A program made the translations under genes and the position numbers. Below the pieces are notes generated by a model. That model was given only the letters and a program-made list of their open reading frames with translations, did no database searches and had not been told where the DNA came from. Positions 27,056-40,050 of a stretch of DNA of 64,000 bases are shown one piece after another. Numbering within the stretch: the stretch's first letter is position 1; the number at the start of each line of letters is the position of its first letter. Source of the DNA: Merluccius polli (taxonomy: Eukaryota > Chordata > Actinopteri > Gadiformes > Merlucciidae); assembly GCA_030340625.1 (NCBI GenBank), contig JAOPHQ010004278.1:18501-82500 (forward strand), given 5' to 3'.

Positions 27056-27058
<3 letters not shown>

Positions 27059-27089
<31 letters not shown>

Positions 27090-27128
27090 TTCAACCAATG
27101 TATACACACACACACACACACACACACA
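27059..27128. repeat. Two (CA)n tracts
   Basis: CA tracts separated by a 16-base spacer (TATTCAACCAATGTAT). Another lies at 27415-27445. Confidence 0.88.
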
Positions 27129-27412
27129 GCCAGAAGTACAGAACAGCCAGCAGTAGATACAAAAACAGCTGAGCTCAGTCAATGGGTCCAGATCCGCCAC
27201 TTACTGAAGCCAGGGATTCCCCATTCACTTTTATTCACGCCCATCGCAAACAGCAAAAAACACATTTCGGCTTTCGGACTAACGCACATAAGAGCGAATA
27301 GTCTAAACTGTGAAACAAAGCTTGCTCCGAGCTTCACTACAAACTCTAGTAGAACCGACAGGGCATAAAGAACCGCTGGCTACATCGCATGTTCTCCTCC
27401 TCCTCCTCCTCC

Positions 27413-27448
<36 letters not shown>

Positions 27449-28218
27449 GTTCATTTCAGAAAGTGTGCTCCACTTACTTAGCTGCATTTCAACCACCGCT
27501 GTCCCACCGCAACTCCAGTTCGATCAGACATTTACCTGGAGACGGCGGATGTTCATATATAACTAATGCCCTCCTCCTCCTCCCATTTCTACTTCCATCT
27601 TATGATGAACTTCCCACATGCACTCTTCTGACTTTAGCTCAGCCACTCACTCAATATTGTGAGAATCTTTGCCAGAAACTGCATCTGCCATCATGTTCCT
27701 GCCTCCCTTTTATCTCTATTAAATCAATCGTTCTACCGCAACCTTCTCCTCACCTCGCTCTCCCTCTCCTGGGAGACTTTCTGCCCCCTGAGCTCTGCCC
27801 TGCTCTCTACCACAAAGAGACATGTTTTGCTATATACTGTATGCACTGGTGGTTGGATGGAATCCATTGTTCTTCAGGATGGAGTCAATTGTTCTTCAGC
27901 ATCATCTACATCAGCCATTAGTAGAAAAATATGGCCCATAAACCGATTTTCCCCTTTGAGAATGCATTAAGGAAAGTGCATGTGCATGATGACATGTGAG
28001 GATATTTGATGGGTGCACACACCCTTTGTGTGCATTGCTGTGGATCAATCATGAGAAACAAAGAACAAGCCACATCGATGGGGAGATGAGGGGGGGGGGG
28101 GGGGGTGCATCGTCAACATGGCAGAAACAAACCAGGACAATGCTTCCTGCTGCCATCATTATCCGTCCAATAATGAGCACCTCTGATCACAGTGACTCAG
28201 CGTTAGATCAAAGAACAT

Positions 28219-28288
28219 CTCCTCCTCCTCCTCCTCCTCCTCCTCACCCTCACCCTCACCCTCCTCACCCTCCTCTCCCTCACCCATG
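28219..28288. repeat. (CTC)n/(CACCCT)n tract
   Basis: Nine CTC units then CACCCT-type units. Confidence 0.85.
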
Positions 28289-28763
28289 CCTCTCATTGTG
28301 TCAGGGACAGGCATACATACGGTCAGACAATCTGCAGGGCTCCTATATAGACAGTACACTAAATGGTCCAATTTTGTTGTGGTTCGCTACAGAAATGAAT
28401 ATTAATAATATCAATAATATGTGGTCATCACAATAAGTGACCACAAGCTCAACAAAAGTGTGACAACAGGCTCATGTATATTGTGATTGTGATCATGAAA
28501 TTATGACTGTCCTAATGAACCATTATTTTCCCCTAGCTTGGCCTAAAGTTGGCCTCCCTATTAGATCCAGCATCCATCCAACTGCACAGAGCCTGGGCCA
28601 GAAACCATAAACTGCCTTTCGTTACTGGGATACCAAAGGAAATACATTCTTCTAACAAAGTGTATTTCTACAGTGGCCAGTCTACACAGTGTTGATTTGA
28701 CACACTTTTTTTACAGTTTACTGCTGCTGGCCTGAGTTTCTGTTCTGCCAATTACACGCTTAC

Positions 28764-28907
28764 AGATCCCCGCCTCCAGCAACGCGATTGGTCGAAAAAC
28801 AAATACGAGGCAAAAAAAAGAGTGGAGTGGCTCGTTCGCCCGGATTTGAGCTCCTCTGCCATCAGACTTTAGATATTAATCTAAAGTCTGATTTGTGAGA
28901 CTACATC
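28764..28907 (+). repeat. Dispersed repeat, copy A
   Basis: Shares an ordered series of blocks with 52300-52430: CCAGCAACGCGATTGGTCGAAA, GGATTTGAGCTC, CTGCCATCAGACTTT and TGTGAGACTACA. This copy also contains a 28-base hairpin (28863-28890) that is absent from copy B. Confidence 0.6.
28863..28890. repeat. Perfect 12-bp hairpin inside dispersed repeat copy A
   Basis: CAGACTTTAGAT and ATCTAAAGTCTG flank ATTA. The corresponding place in copy B (about 52393) has a single arm only. Confidence 0.7.
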
Positions 28908-29111
28908 CCTATAAGTCCATTCCTAAGTACAGGAGAGTGTTCAGAAAGCACTCCGATGTTTCCCTCTATATCATATCCCTCCACCGTGTCTTTTATATTT
29001 GATTTTTCTTGGATATGGCTCAGAGGAGCAGGGCATGTTTCAGTACTGCACTGCTCCTGCAACACTTCAGTGACTACGCCTCTGAGCTGAGAAGAGTATA
29101 AGGCTGAGGGG

Positions 29112-29149
<38 letters not shown>

Positions 29150-29226
29150 GGAGTGGGGGCAGATTGTTCAAGACTCAACTCCAGCTCAGCCGCAGTCTGA
29201 CTTTTGCAGAGGCAGGGCGAGTGTCA

Positions 29227-29267
<41 letters not shown>

Positions 29268-29397
29268 ACCTCGAAAGCCCACTCAACGACAAATGTGGTG
29301 TGAAAAGTGTATAAATAAATGTGCATCAGATTGTGACTGTGTGCAACAATCAGTGCTGTATGTTTAACCACAGCACATACCATATGATGAGGCTGGA

Positions 29398-29400
<3 letters not shown>

Positions 29401-29449
<49 letters not shown>

Positions 29450-29580
29450 TCATATGTGTGTGTGTGTGTGTGTGTCTGTCTGTCTGTCTGTGTTTGTGCG
29501 TGCGCGCATGCTCATATGTGTGTGTGCGCTCGTTCGTTTGTGTGCGCATGCACATGTGTGCGTGTGTGTGTGCGTGTGTG

Positions 29581-29663
<83 letters not shown>

Positions 29664-29700
29664 GTATGTGTGTGTGCGTGTGTGTGTGTGTGTGTGTGCA
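29401..29700. repeat. 300-base compound (GT)n array
   Basis: GT tracts with (CTGT)4, GCGC and CATATG islands; the longest pure stretch is about 29585-29658. Flanked at 29115-29147 and 29231-29265 by (GA)n and (CT)n, which could pair with each other. Confidence 0.92.
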
Positions 29701-30966
29701 CGGAACAGGGGGGCTGGAGGGTCCACAGTGACAGGCTGTTGCTCAGAGAGACAGCAGCAGACGGGGTGCTAATTACGCGGGCTAATAGAGCATGCTACTG
29801 ATTCACAGCCGGGTGTGGAGGGGCCCAGACAGCGCTCAGTGATGTACAAAGATAGACACAGACCAGACCCTCGCAGGAGGTTCAGGAAGATAAGGAGAAA
29901 GGAGGACAAAAGTTACAAAATGTGTATTTTGGCCGCGGTACGTTTCGATCCGGAGCTGAAGAGTCGCGGTCGCTCACCCTGTCCCTCTTCTTCAAGCTAT
30001 TGTATGACATTTTATGAGCCATGCGTAAAATGTGGCATGTGGCGTCTATAGAAGAAATGAATGATACATGTAGCTGATGCATGTTGGGTTGCTTTTACTG
30101 GAGTTTTGTGCTTACTCTTTGTATCTAATTATGTATTCATAGGCACGAGGCTATCCACATGTAACTATTATGAGATCAGATACAGAAAATGATCATTAAA
30201 AAAAATGGCTGAAGTATCTCGGCACCTTGACAGTTAAAGACGAAGCGTTGTTGTGCGAGTGCTCAGTGTATTTCCCCAGGTACAGGACATCCAGACAAAG
30301 GGGCCTTCCTTCCCACCTACGTCCATAACAATGCTGAATGCTGCAGGGCCTCAGCGGTTGTGCAATAGATGGCATGTTGTCCTTATTCCCCATGGGGACA
30401 GTAAAGTATAGTGTATGATATCACCATCATCTTTGATGTCACCCACATGAAGCACCGTGTAGATTTTAAAGTAAGGACAGATAACCAAATGAGACTATTT
30501 ATTCATAAATTCTGCTGAAGGGATAGGGCTCCCATTTTGTCTTTGCGTATAAAAAGCTATACACAGACATCTATAAAGAGGACAGTGATATATTCCAAGC
30601 TTGCAACATCGTTTTGTACCCCATTTTGAAAGCTGAAGCTGAAGGCAGAGCTATTTTTTTTTTTTTTAACAATGTTTGGTAAAAGGCTTTTTTTTTGGTT
30701 TTCACAAAGCAAAATGCACCTTTAGATACTGAACCTGTCATGAAAAGACATTTTTAGGATTACTACTCTAAGACCTGTGATGGGTTCCTTCTTGAAGTCA
30801 CCACGCCGTTTCAGCTGCAGTGTCTGAGGGACTATAATGCTCTGGTGAAGTAAAGACAAGTACACCAAGGTATTTCCAGCCCTACGGTGCCTGGTCACAA
30901 GCTATTCTTAGTGCTGTTTGCATTGGTTTCTTTCTTGTTTCTTATCATATCACACAGCGGTATGAC

Positions 30967-31240
30967 CAGGCCCGGCGCCATGAGGGGTCTTAAGGGGGCT
31001 TACTCCCCTCAGTTGTATGTTTTGCCGCCGTTTAAGCTTTGTGTATCTATTGAAAATATAAATATAAAAATATTTAGCGCTATGTTAGTGCTCTGATTAA
31101 TACATTTATTATTTGATTTTGAAACAGTAGCCTTATATTGTTGTTATTTAGCCTTTCTGAGGCTACTGCACGGTTAAATCAATGAATTTTACCTCCTGAA
31201 AAAAATTGCCCCCTCAGTCATAATCCTGGCGCCGGGCCTG
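30967..31240. mobile_element. hAT-like MITE, perfect inverted ends and 8-bp duplication
   Basis: The ends CAGGCCCGGCGCCA and TGGCGCCGGGCCTG are perfect 14-bp inverted repeats, flanked by GGTATGAC at 30959-30966 and 31241-31248. The 274-bp body is A/T-rich and non-coding. The intact ends and duplication suggest a fairly young insertion. Confidence 0.82.
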
Positions 31241-31248
31241 GGTATGAC

Positions 31249-34179
31249 AAACAGTAGGCTGGGTAAACCGGCTTTCATTCTGCCCTACAGGAATTAACTG
31301 TATTTTACAAAACAGAATTTCCACCTGGTGCCTAATTTTGTTTTTGTGTGTTAGCTGATTCAGTGAGATTAGACAGACGTCATATTACGGTTTTCCATAT
31401 TTCTGCTGAGGTACACTTTAGAGAGGATTATATAAACGGTTGTAATTAACAACAGTGTAACTGTGCATTGTGTTACCAGTTGCAAAGCAGTGTGTACTAA
31501 CTTAGATGCAATAAAGGGAATTCCTGGCACGTTTACTAACCACCTGAATAACTTGTGTCTGTGTGTTTCTCAGACAGCCAGGGTCATACTTTGTGCTGGT
31601 AATCAACTGGGAGCTTGTGATTGTACAGCAGCAGACAACAACAAAAACAAAACATGCTATGAATGTGTATGGACGTGTATTTACAGAGACAAATAACAAA
31701 GTGGGTGGGTGAGTTAGTGGGATGTGAATGTGTGCTTGCTTGTATGTATTATACATGTGATGTGTGTATGCCTGAGAGCTAGAGAGAGGTTGAGCCACTC
31801 AACAAAAACTCAAATTGATACCAATACCAGTAAATAATGAAAAACAGTAGTCTAGTAGAGCAACGCCAAGGTCTGAAGAACATCTTGTTCCCATATAGCA
31901 AAACATCATCATTCGTAAGTCATCGTCTGTCATGCCCCCCCCCCCCCCGCCCCAAATACTACACACTATAATGCCACCTCTATCTGAAATTATTCTTAAA
32001 GGCATGCTGCAATACATAATTACATCAATGAAAGGATAATTTTGAATTGTGGCAGAGATAAACATAAGCAATTCAATGTCAAGTATGTACATTACATTTA
32101 GCAAATTCTGCAAAGAAGAATACAGGCAAATGATATAAAATAACAAACTGGAACTGGACTTCCAACGGTGCAACATGAGTAAAGAACTAACAACGTCACC
32201 AAGAGAAATATAAATGACGAAACTGTGTGTGAGAGGGGACATGTGGCCAGCAGAGGGTGCTCCTGGCTCGGTCAAGTGTCGCTGAAGACACCCAAACCCA
32301 AGCTACTGACACGCATGCAGGCACACACACACACATGCACAGACACAGACACACAGACACACAGACACACGCACACACACAAAAGAAGGTGGGTTTAATG
32401 TTTTTACTGCAGAGACAATTAGTATATTTCTGTGTGTCATAGTCAACATATAATTCTGCTTCAGATTCTCATATTCTCCCCCCTCTCCGTCTTAGCGTCG
32501 GTGTAAAACAGCGCATCTCGCCACCGCCCTCCGCACTAACGAGCCGTCACGTCCGATGCTGCTGCTGTTGATCTAGGCCATCTGTTTTAGCATAAATGCG
32601 AATACAGCCCAACATCTTCCAATCAGGCTCGGCAAGTTCGGGCGGATTAAACGAAGGGAAAATAACACAGACTTCAAATGACTTCACCCTGGCACCACGA
32701 GCGCCTCTGTTGTCACGGTAACAGGATGCCAAGGTAGATATTGCAAATTCAGAATGGGCTTGGGGGGGGGGGGGGGGGGGGGGGGGTTCACCAAGGTCCC
32801 CCGGTCTCAGAACAGCAGCGAAAACAGAGGAGGGACGGCGCGATACCGGCTGAAGTGAGGCACAGGCGCAGCACCGCTGACTGGTGACCGCACCCGGTGA
32901 CTGGTGATGGATGGAGTGATCGGTACCAGTTGTTTTGTTTATGGAGTCAGTGGGCTGGTTCGCACGCCGAGGCCCGGGTGCTGAAGAGAGGTGTCAGCGG
33001 CGCGTCTTCCTGACAGCACCATCTATCAGCGGAACGAAAGGCTGTCGTTTTGTTCGGCGGCTGGGAAAATCTAAATGTAATTTCTTAACCAAGTGCATTG
33101 GCGCCACGGTTGCTGTTGTCATCTCAGCATGCCGGTCGGTTCACAAGTCCGTGCAAATAAGTTTGGCCGATCCCCACCACACACACACACACACACACAC
33201 ACAATTTGATTCACACCCTCCTTCCCCCTCCTTCCCCCACCCTCTGTTCTCCGATTCTGTTCTATCCCAAGACCCGCTCAGGCAGGGGCGCAGATGGGAT
33301 TTTTGAACTGGGGGGGACGAAGCTGCCAGAAAATAATTTCAACTGAACATAATTTTTGTGTAACTTGGCCATTTACTAGTGCTCAAATGCTTACTATTGT
33401 AATAGCCTATGGGTTAATTGCAGTGTGCGAAATACCCAACAATATTCGGGGGGGCTGGCTCCCATCTCCCGATTGTTGCGCAATACTGATCTAAATTTTC
33501 TCCATATACAGTAGTAGGTCTATAACATTACAATAAGCCAAGACAACTACAGCAGGGATAATCAACTGGCTTGTAGGATTGATATACTGATCCCAAATAA
33601 AGAACATTATAGATGATTATGTATGAAACGCCTGATGAAAATGTTATCTGTCTGAAATGCCAATCACCCAACAAAGCCTCATGCCTTATGGAAAACACGT
33701 TTTATTCATTTGAGCATGAACTACAGTGTGAACAATAACAAATGTATACAGCAAAAAATACACTGCACTCAAGAAAAATGGGTGAAATGGCTAATATTTA
33801 AAACAAACGACAGATCAAGTACTAGCTATTTTAAATATAGGAACAGCTTGTAGTTTCCTGTTCTTTTTTTGTTTGTTTTTAATTTATTTTATTTTATTCT
33901 CTGTCTGTGTGTGTTTGTCTCCCCATTTGGGAGCTCTGTTATTCACAACTGTCAAAAATGCAATAACGAAAAAGTTACAACAAAAAAAAAAAATACACTG
34001 CACATTAAATGAAAGACCAAAAAACATCACCAAAAACATCACGTGATCGCGCTTGTTGCGGATAAATAATGACATGTATCAGCAAGCTATAATAACTACA
34101 CATAGCCAGGAGTAGAAATAAATATCCAGGTTGTAGTAACTGCACTTCAACACATGATGGCAGCAAACATAATACACTG
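31249..34179. other. No gene recognised
   Basis: Contains a C run (31937-31950), a near-CTCF motif CCAGCAGAGGGTGCT (32239-32253), a 25-base G run (32762-32786) and a (CA)n (33176-33203). At 33284 CAGGGGCGCAGATGGGA resembles a hAT end without a partner. No coding evidence. Confidence 0.5.
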
Positions 34180-34493
34180 GAGGCGGCGCTCAACGCTAGC
34201 CATTGTGCGTCATGGAGGCCACGCCTCCTGCGCAGAGATTTCCGGCGGAAGTCGCCGGCTCCCTAGGCAGCGCATCAACACAGAGGCAAAGCTTAGCGGG
34301 CTCTCCACGCGTGGCATTTACATTTACTTCTCCACATGCTTGGTAGATTAAGATAACTAAACCTAAACAAATAAAGTGAGTTATAAGCGATTCCTGTGTC
34401 GGCGGCCTTCTTCCTCGGAGCACAACTCAACACGCTGCACCGCGCTTGCCGCACCGCGCTCTCGGCTAAAGTCCGGGCAGTAGGGGGGAGAGG

Positions 34494-34524
<31 letters not shown>

Positions 34525-35360
34525 GGCGCTATTTCTGCTCTGTGCTACAATAATGGGAAGCGGCAAACAGAGCAGAAATAGCGCATATTCTGCAAATACG
34601 AGCGGCGCGAATCCACGCGGTCACCAGTCAGCAAACAGCACGTGGGCGCGGGCCGTGACGTCGACCCTTCTGATTCATCACCACAATGCGGCCGGGAGCT
34701 AGCCTGGTGATCCGCTAATCAACTAGTCAACACGGCCCCTAAGCGGCCGAGTTCGCGAGGCGGCGCGATTGCACGCGGATCATTCGCGTGCAGTGGGCAT
34801 TGGGCCTAACTCTCTCGGCGGGGGACGGATCGGATCTAACTCAGAGGCATATAAAAACTGGGGGGGACATGTCCCCCCCGTCCCCCGTTCTATCTGCGCG
34901 CCTGCGCTCAGGTTTCCACCACTGGCTTCCACATATTCACACCATCTAACTACCCCAGACAACCCTCGATCTAGCCGCCACGTCATTGGTCACCTTGTTC
35001 AGCATCGTGGCCAAGTTTAAAGCTCTGTACTGACCCAACACAAGGGCCACCTATTGACAGTGGATTACAATACGCCACAAAGACCTTCGTGTCGCTTTTT
35101 CCCCCCCACCTCCGCGGCGCCCTGCGCGATTAAACGCATAGTAGCGGCGCCAAGCATCAAGTTCACGCCGGGCAGCGCCTCAACCGTTATCACTTAGATG
35201 ACCGGGAGTTTCCCTGCTTCCAACGGCCAAAGCTCATTATGAGTTTACGCTCGGCCGCAGCCCCTGCAAGGTCGCGGCGGCCTTGCCGATCTCTTGACTG
35301 GAGCGTCCAGATGGAATGCAGTCAGCCCACCCGCCCGCCCGCCGCCACACGGCTCAATGG
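34180..35360. promoter_or_regulatory. CpG-rich block without recognised gene
   Basis: Dense CpG, with CACGTG, TGACGTCG (a CRE-like site) and GGGCGCGGGCC within 34640-34670, and further GCGGCGCC-rich sequence to 35360. It looks like a CpG-island promoter but has no recognisable exon. A minus-strand first exon of the gene divergent from erich1 is one possibility. Confidence 0.35.
34526..34584. repeat. Perfect 18-bp inverted repeat (hairpin)
   Basis: GCGCTATTTCTGCTCTGT at 34526-34543 pairs perfectly with 34567-34584, leaving a 23-base loop. It lies in a CpG-rich block just after a (GA)n tract. Confidence 0.75.
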
Positions 35361-35441
35361 GCCCAAGGACAGACTTTTATGAAACACTTTTTATTTTATT
35401 TTCAGTGCGCCAATAAAATAAATTGTTGTGGGTAGGTGGGT

Positions 35442-35466
35442 GGGGGGGGGGGGGGGGGGGGGGGGG
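35442..35466 (+). repeat. 25-base G run
   Basis: An uninterrupted poly(G) following GGTAGGTGGGT. Confidence 0.92.
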
Positions 35467-36209
35467 TGCGTTCCTGTTCCTGTGACAGAAGGCAATTTTT
35501 AGCACCAAAAGGATGATTTGTTGTTTTCAAAAGAAAAATTGAATAGCAGAGCATGGGCCGGTGTATAATGCTGCCAATGCTGAGCACGAGAAGTTAGTGC
35601 AGGGATGGATGGTGTTCTGAGCCTGCATGCATGGCCTCTCATTGAAATTAAAAAGGTGGGCTCGCCTCAAGTTTGGGCGCGGTGCGAAAATGGAAGGAGC
35701 GAGAAATAAATAGAGACGACTTGACGGGAGTCTTATTATTTGCAGCGATTGCGGTCGGGGTACCTGAGTATATCTCTCTGCTCTTCAATTTCATCAGCCA
35801 CCTCTTGACACCTGCAACGACGTAAGGAAGCCCGTCAACGTCACACATTCACACTGCGCCCCGCGCGGAGCACCCCGTCCGTCCGTCTGTCCGTCCGTCA
35901 GACGTTGTTGAAGAGGCGACGCGGGGGACAGTTACACACCGCGCTGTCATCATCCTCATGCCAACGATAACTTTGTGGTTCTATTGCATGCAAAATCAAA
36001 AGCACACATGCTCATTTTTTTTTTAAAAAGAAGCAGCAGCCCACATATCAGAGTGGTACCAACGCCACCGCCACCGCACACCACCCACCCACCCACCTAC
36101 CCAGCTGCCCAAAGAAAGAGCCAAAGGAATGGGCCTCCTGCCTCTCTGTCTCAGGGGCCATGTGGCTGTGGCTGGCCCCTCCACTGGGCTGAGAGAGCAG
36201 CTCACTTAC

Positions 36210-36264
36210 CTGTGTTCCTGTCTGGTAAGATACAGCAATGCTTCTGCAGTATGCCTGGCAACAC
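36210..36264 (-). other. Exon-like segment on the minus strand
   Basis: Read on the minus strand, a long pyrimidine tract ending CTCTTCCAAG precedes 55 nt that end AACACAG|GTAAGTGAG, a near-perfect donor. One frame is open throughout (VLPGILQKHCCILPDRNT). No family is recognised. It may be a non-coding 5' exon, for example of dlgap2, which in human is head-to-head with ERICH1; that link is inference. Chance is possible because (GA)n DNA readily mimics acceptors. Confidence 0.25.
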
Positions 36265-36330
36265 CTTGGAAGAGAGAGAACGAGCAGGAGGGAGAGAGAC
36301 ATTGAGACAGAAAGAGAGAGAGCGAGAGAG

Positions 36331-36372
36331 ACAGAAAGAGAGATTTAGGGAGAAAGGGAATCGGGGAGAAGC

Positions 36373-36413
<41 letters not shown>

Positions 36414-36463
36414 GAGAGACAGAAAGAGAGATTTAGGGAGAAAGGGATCGGGGAGAAGCAAAC

Positions 36464-36468
<5 letters not shown>
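36331..36468. repeat. Tandem duplication inside a (GA)n region
   Basis: A 50-base unit (ACAGAAAGAGAGATTTAGGG then AGAAAGGGAATCGGGGAGAA, GCAAACAGA) at 36331 recurs at 36419, period 88. The copies differ by a base or two, which indicates recent duplication or slippage. Confidence 0.7.
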
Positions 36469-36499
<31 letters not shown>

Positions 36500-36579
36500 T
36501 AACATTAGGGACAGTGCGACAGGGAGACAAATAAGCCGGAGCTCACGGGAGAGGCATCGAGCCAAGCACTGCGGACCGC

Positions 36580-36581
<2 letters not shown>

Positions 36582-36611
<30 letters not shown>
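36582..36611. repeat. (CA)n microsatellite
   Basis: Fifteen CA units next to the (GA)n region. Confidence 0.88.
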
Positions 36612-36614
<3 letters not shown>

Positions 36615-36774
36615 ACACATTTGTATTGAGCAGATTAGGCTAATTCATCCAGCAAAGCACTTTCTCCTACACCCTACACCCCCTCAATGATGGTCTCGGT
36701 CGGGACGTGAACACGAGTGCAGCCCTGTCTGAGGGAGGGTAGTGTTGAGCTGTGTGTGTGTGTGTGTGTGTGTG

Positions 36775-39700
36775 GATGCGGACTAACTTTTCATACTACA
36801 CCCTGCCCTACCGCTCCGTCCGTGCGTGACCAAGGTTGCGTCGATACGGCGGTAAAGTTCTCACTTGGCACGGTATCCGCTGCGAGCGGGACGTTTCAGG
36901 AGCCGCTCTCTGGTGCTCACTCAGTGGCCCCCCGTGCCTCTGCCGGGAAGTTGAGGCAGCGCGTGCAAAACAGCCAATTAGTGCCGCGGCCAAATCCCTC
37001 AGTGCGGAAGCGATAATCATTAGCTAATGCACACGTGCGCCGTATCGAGCGGACGGATGGGGAAGTTCTCTCTGAAGATAGTGGAGCCACGAGAGAGTGA
37101 GGCAAGAGCGCGATAGTTTGCGTTGATTATACGACCTCATCCGACTCTTGTTGTTGTTCTTATTGCTCCTTATTCTTATAGACATTGTTGTTTTACTTTC
37201 TGCCGACGGGCGTACTAAAGCGTCTGCCAACCGCCCTAAAGGTGTCTGAATGTAAATGTACTGAAACATATTGTTTGCTCGTTCGTTATTTCACATAAAG
37301 TACAGACACAGTGCAATTCTGAACTAACAATGAGATCGCTCCTGGACTGCTGCCACCCCCCCGTTGTTTGACTGCAACTGCTCCAGGGGAAAATCATTAC
37401 AGGTAACCACGTGCACAAATGTGTGGGGATTTCTGTGTCCAATAAGAGGCACCCTGAAAGGCTCAATAAAGAGGAGGGTGGAGAATGAGGAGCAGGGATA
37501 CAGAGGAGGCTCAGCGGGTGCCATCAACAGCTCTTTGTCCCCCTGTCACGCACACACGCACGCATACAGACAGCACACACACACACACACACACACGCTC
37601 TCTCTGTAGTTTATTTTCAAAGTGATTGGACAGGTGCCCTTGCCTTCTTCTTTCTCACTTTGTTTGACCCTTTGACATCATGCTCCTCCTCCATCTGGTC
37701 TACTTGGTTATTTATAAACTCAACTTCAACCATGGTCTAAAAGGCATTTCTGATAAGTGTCCTTTTTCTGATAGTTCAAAATGTGAAGGCCCAGTAAATT
37801 GGGATGATGGGCATTTAACATCTATATTTTACTCTGTGTTTGTAAAGAGGGTCCAGACTTTTGTTGTTCATTGCAGTGTGCATATTGGTCTGTCATGCAA
37901 CATAGAAAAAATAAGGTATTTCCCAACATTTTATAAAATTGCCCTGGAAATGATCTAAAATGCCCCTGAAATGCATTACATGGGGTTTCCTAAATGTCCT
38001 ACCCTGATATATGTTTTAAAGTCATGGGTATTTATATTTGAGATAATGATAATGATAATGAATGCACATTCTTTCATTTCTGAAATCCTGGTACCTAACC
38101 AAAGATGCTGATGATCGATGACGACTTGGCCAGGGCGTAGACATAGACCCAGTCATTGTGACCAATTATCGCAGTCTTTCTATATACATAGACGTCACTT
38201 ATTTACGAGGTCTAGTGAGGCCAGTTGCTTCTTAAATGCTTGAACGAGTCAATCACTACATACTTGTGGCGCGGCAATCCGACAGTCTCAGTAGCCATCA
38301 TTATCAAAAGGCTATAACCTTCATACCACTGAAGAAGAAGAAAAAAAAATCTCATGTTTGAACTAAACAGTTAATTGTCCTGGTAATTATCATGTAGTCA
38401 TTTACCCGCCTCACCAGCTCATCAGCATGGCCCCGCCATGCGCCATCTCCTCCTCCCGGTGTATTTGTCAATTAACTGAGGTGTTCCCACCCCACCCCTA
38501 CTAACAGCAAATACCCACTCACTGCACAGCGTAATGACCCAAGAATAGCGGGTCAGGGCTAAGTAGGTGCTGGGCCTGGAGCTGACATGGCGTTCTAGTT
38601 GACATTGCCAGTGGAGTGGCCTCATTGTGAGGACGACTACAAACTTTGGAAAATAAAAATTGCGCGTCGAAAGCGTTTACTGAACGAATTCAAACAGATT
38701 TGGGGGGCAAGTTTGGGACTTAATTTCAAGCACCATCTCGGAGATGAGAATAAGCGAGGATTAATGGTCCCCGTGTTTGAATGGGAAAGATTTACTCAGC
38801 GGCAGCGCGGTGAGCCGATCAAGCGCACACACACACCGATGCTTTGATTAAATGGGACGGATGAAGAAAAGGCGACAGTTTAGTTATGTCGTTCCCGCGG
38901 GAGTGGATTACAATTTTGGATGCTGGATTTGAGCTACTTGCTGTCGTGAGCTTCAATAAGCCCAACTAATTTTACAATCTGCTTTTGAATCATTAGAATA
39001 AATCTAGTCTCAACTATACATCCACTTTATATCAGCAATGTGTGTGTGTGTGAGTGCGTGCGTGCGTGCGTGTGCGCGCACTTGGTCTAAAAGGCCCTAA
39101 AAGGCACTTTCCAGAGTATTTATAGTATAGTAGTATATAGTCTGAGACTCCCAATTCATGCTAAACCAACACAGCTAATAGAAAGGCTCTATTGGGCATG
39201 AGAGTCATTCAAAAACTGCTCTCTGGCTTACTTTGACCTGAGGGATATCAGCGTATGAGGATCTGGGGAGATTCCCTTCCCATTATGCCTCACTCAACTA
39301 ACAGCCATCTACAACTCTCAATGAGGGTGGGTCTCATTAGGGGGAAATGAGACTGCCGGGCCTATGGGTTTCAAATAGACCTGAGATTAAGCTAATGACT
39401 CCATTAGGAATGCCTCAATGTCACCGCAATGACAATGTGAACATCTCGGTGTCAGATCACGACGTTTTAATGATTGTTTAACACAGGACATCGGTGATTA
39501 TTATGCATGGGATGTGTCACACATAGTTGAATAAAGTTAAACGTATTCTACATCTATTAAGTTGTTGTTTTTTTACCATTTCTACACACCAGTGAAGTAG
39601 GCCCATATCTCACCGTAGCGTCTGCATGTGCAATCGCTTACGTTCAACTGAGGTGTTGTGGTCTTAAAGATGATGATGCAAAAACAACCACAAAAAAGCA

Positions 39701-39850
39701 GTTTGTCTTTAGAAAGTCAAAAATACTAGTTTGTCAGGAGAGAGCAGAGGTTTAACCGCTTGATCTCAGCATCAGGCTGTGGAGTGGTGTGTCAGCCACA
39801 AACAGGTTTGAACTGACAGGAAAAAAGGGGAACAAGAGAGACAGATGGAT
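36775..39850. other. No gene recognised
   Basis: 36780-37110 is CpG-rich and includes scattered open frames, the rest is A/T-rich. A frame at 38599-38847 (SLGLNFKHHLGDENKRG) is unassigned and has no splice or homology support. Confidence 0.5.
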
Positions 39851-39858
39851 ATAGAGAA

Positions 39859-40050
<192 letters not shown>

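Noticed and set aside
27310..27921. 203-codon open frame
   Set aside because: Contains a (CA)n stretch, no recognisable domain, no codon bias, and no splice or promoter context.
33284..33490. hAT element starting CAGGGGCGCAGATG
   Set aside because: No matching inverted end or target duplication could be found within several kilobases.
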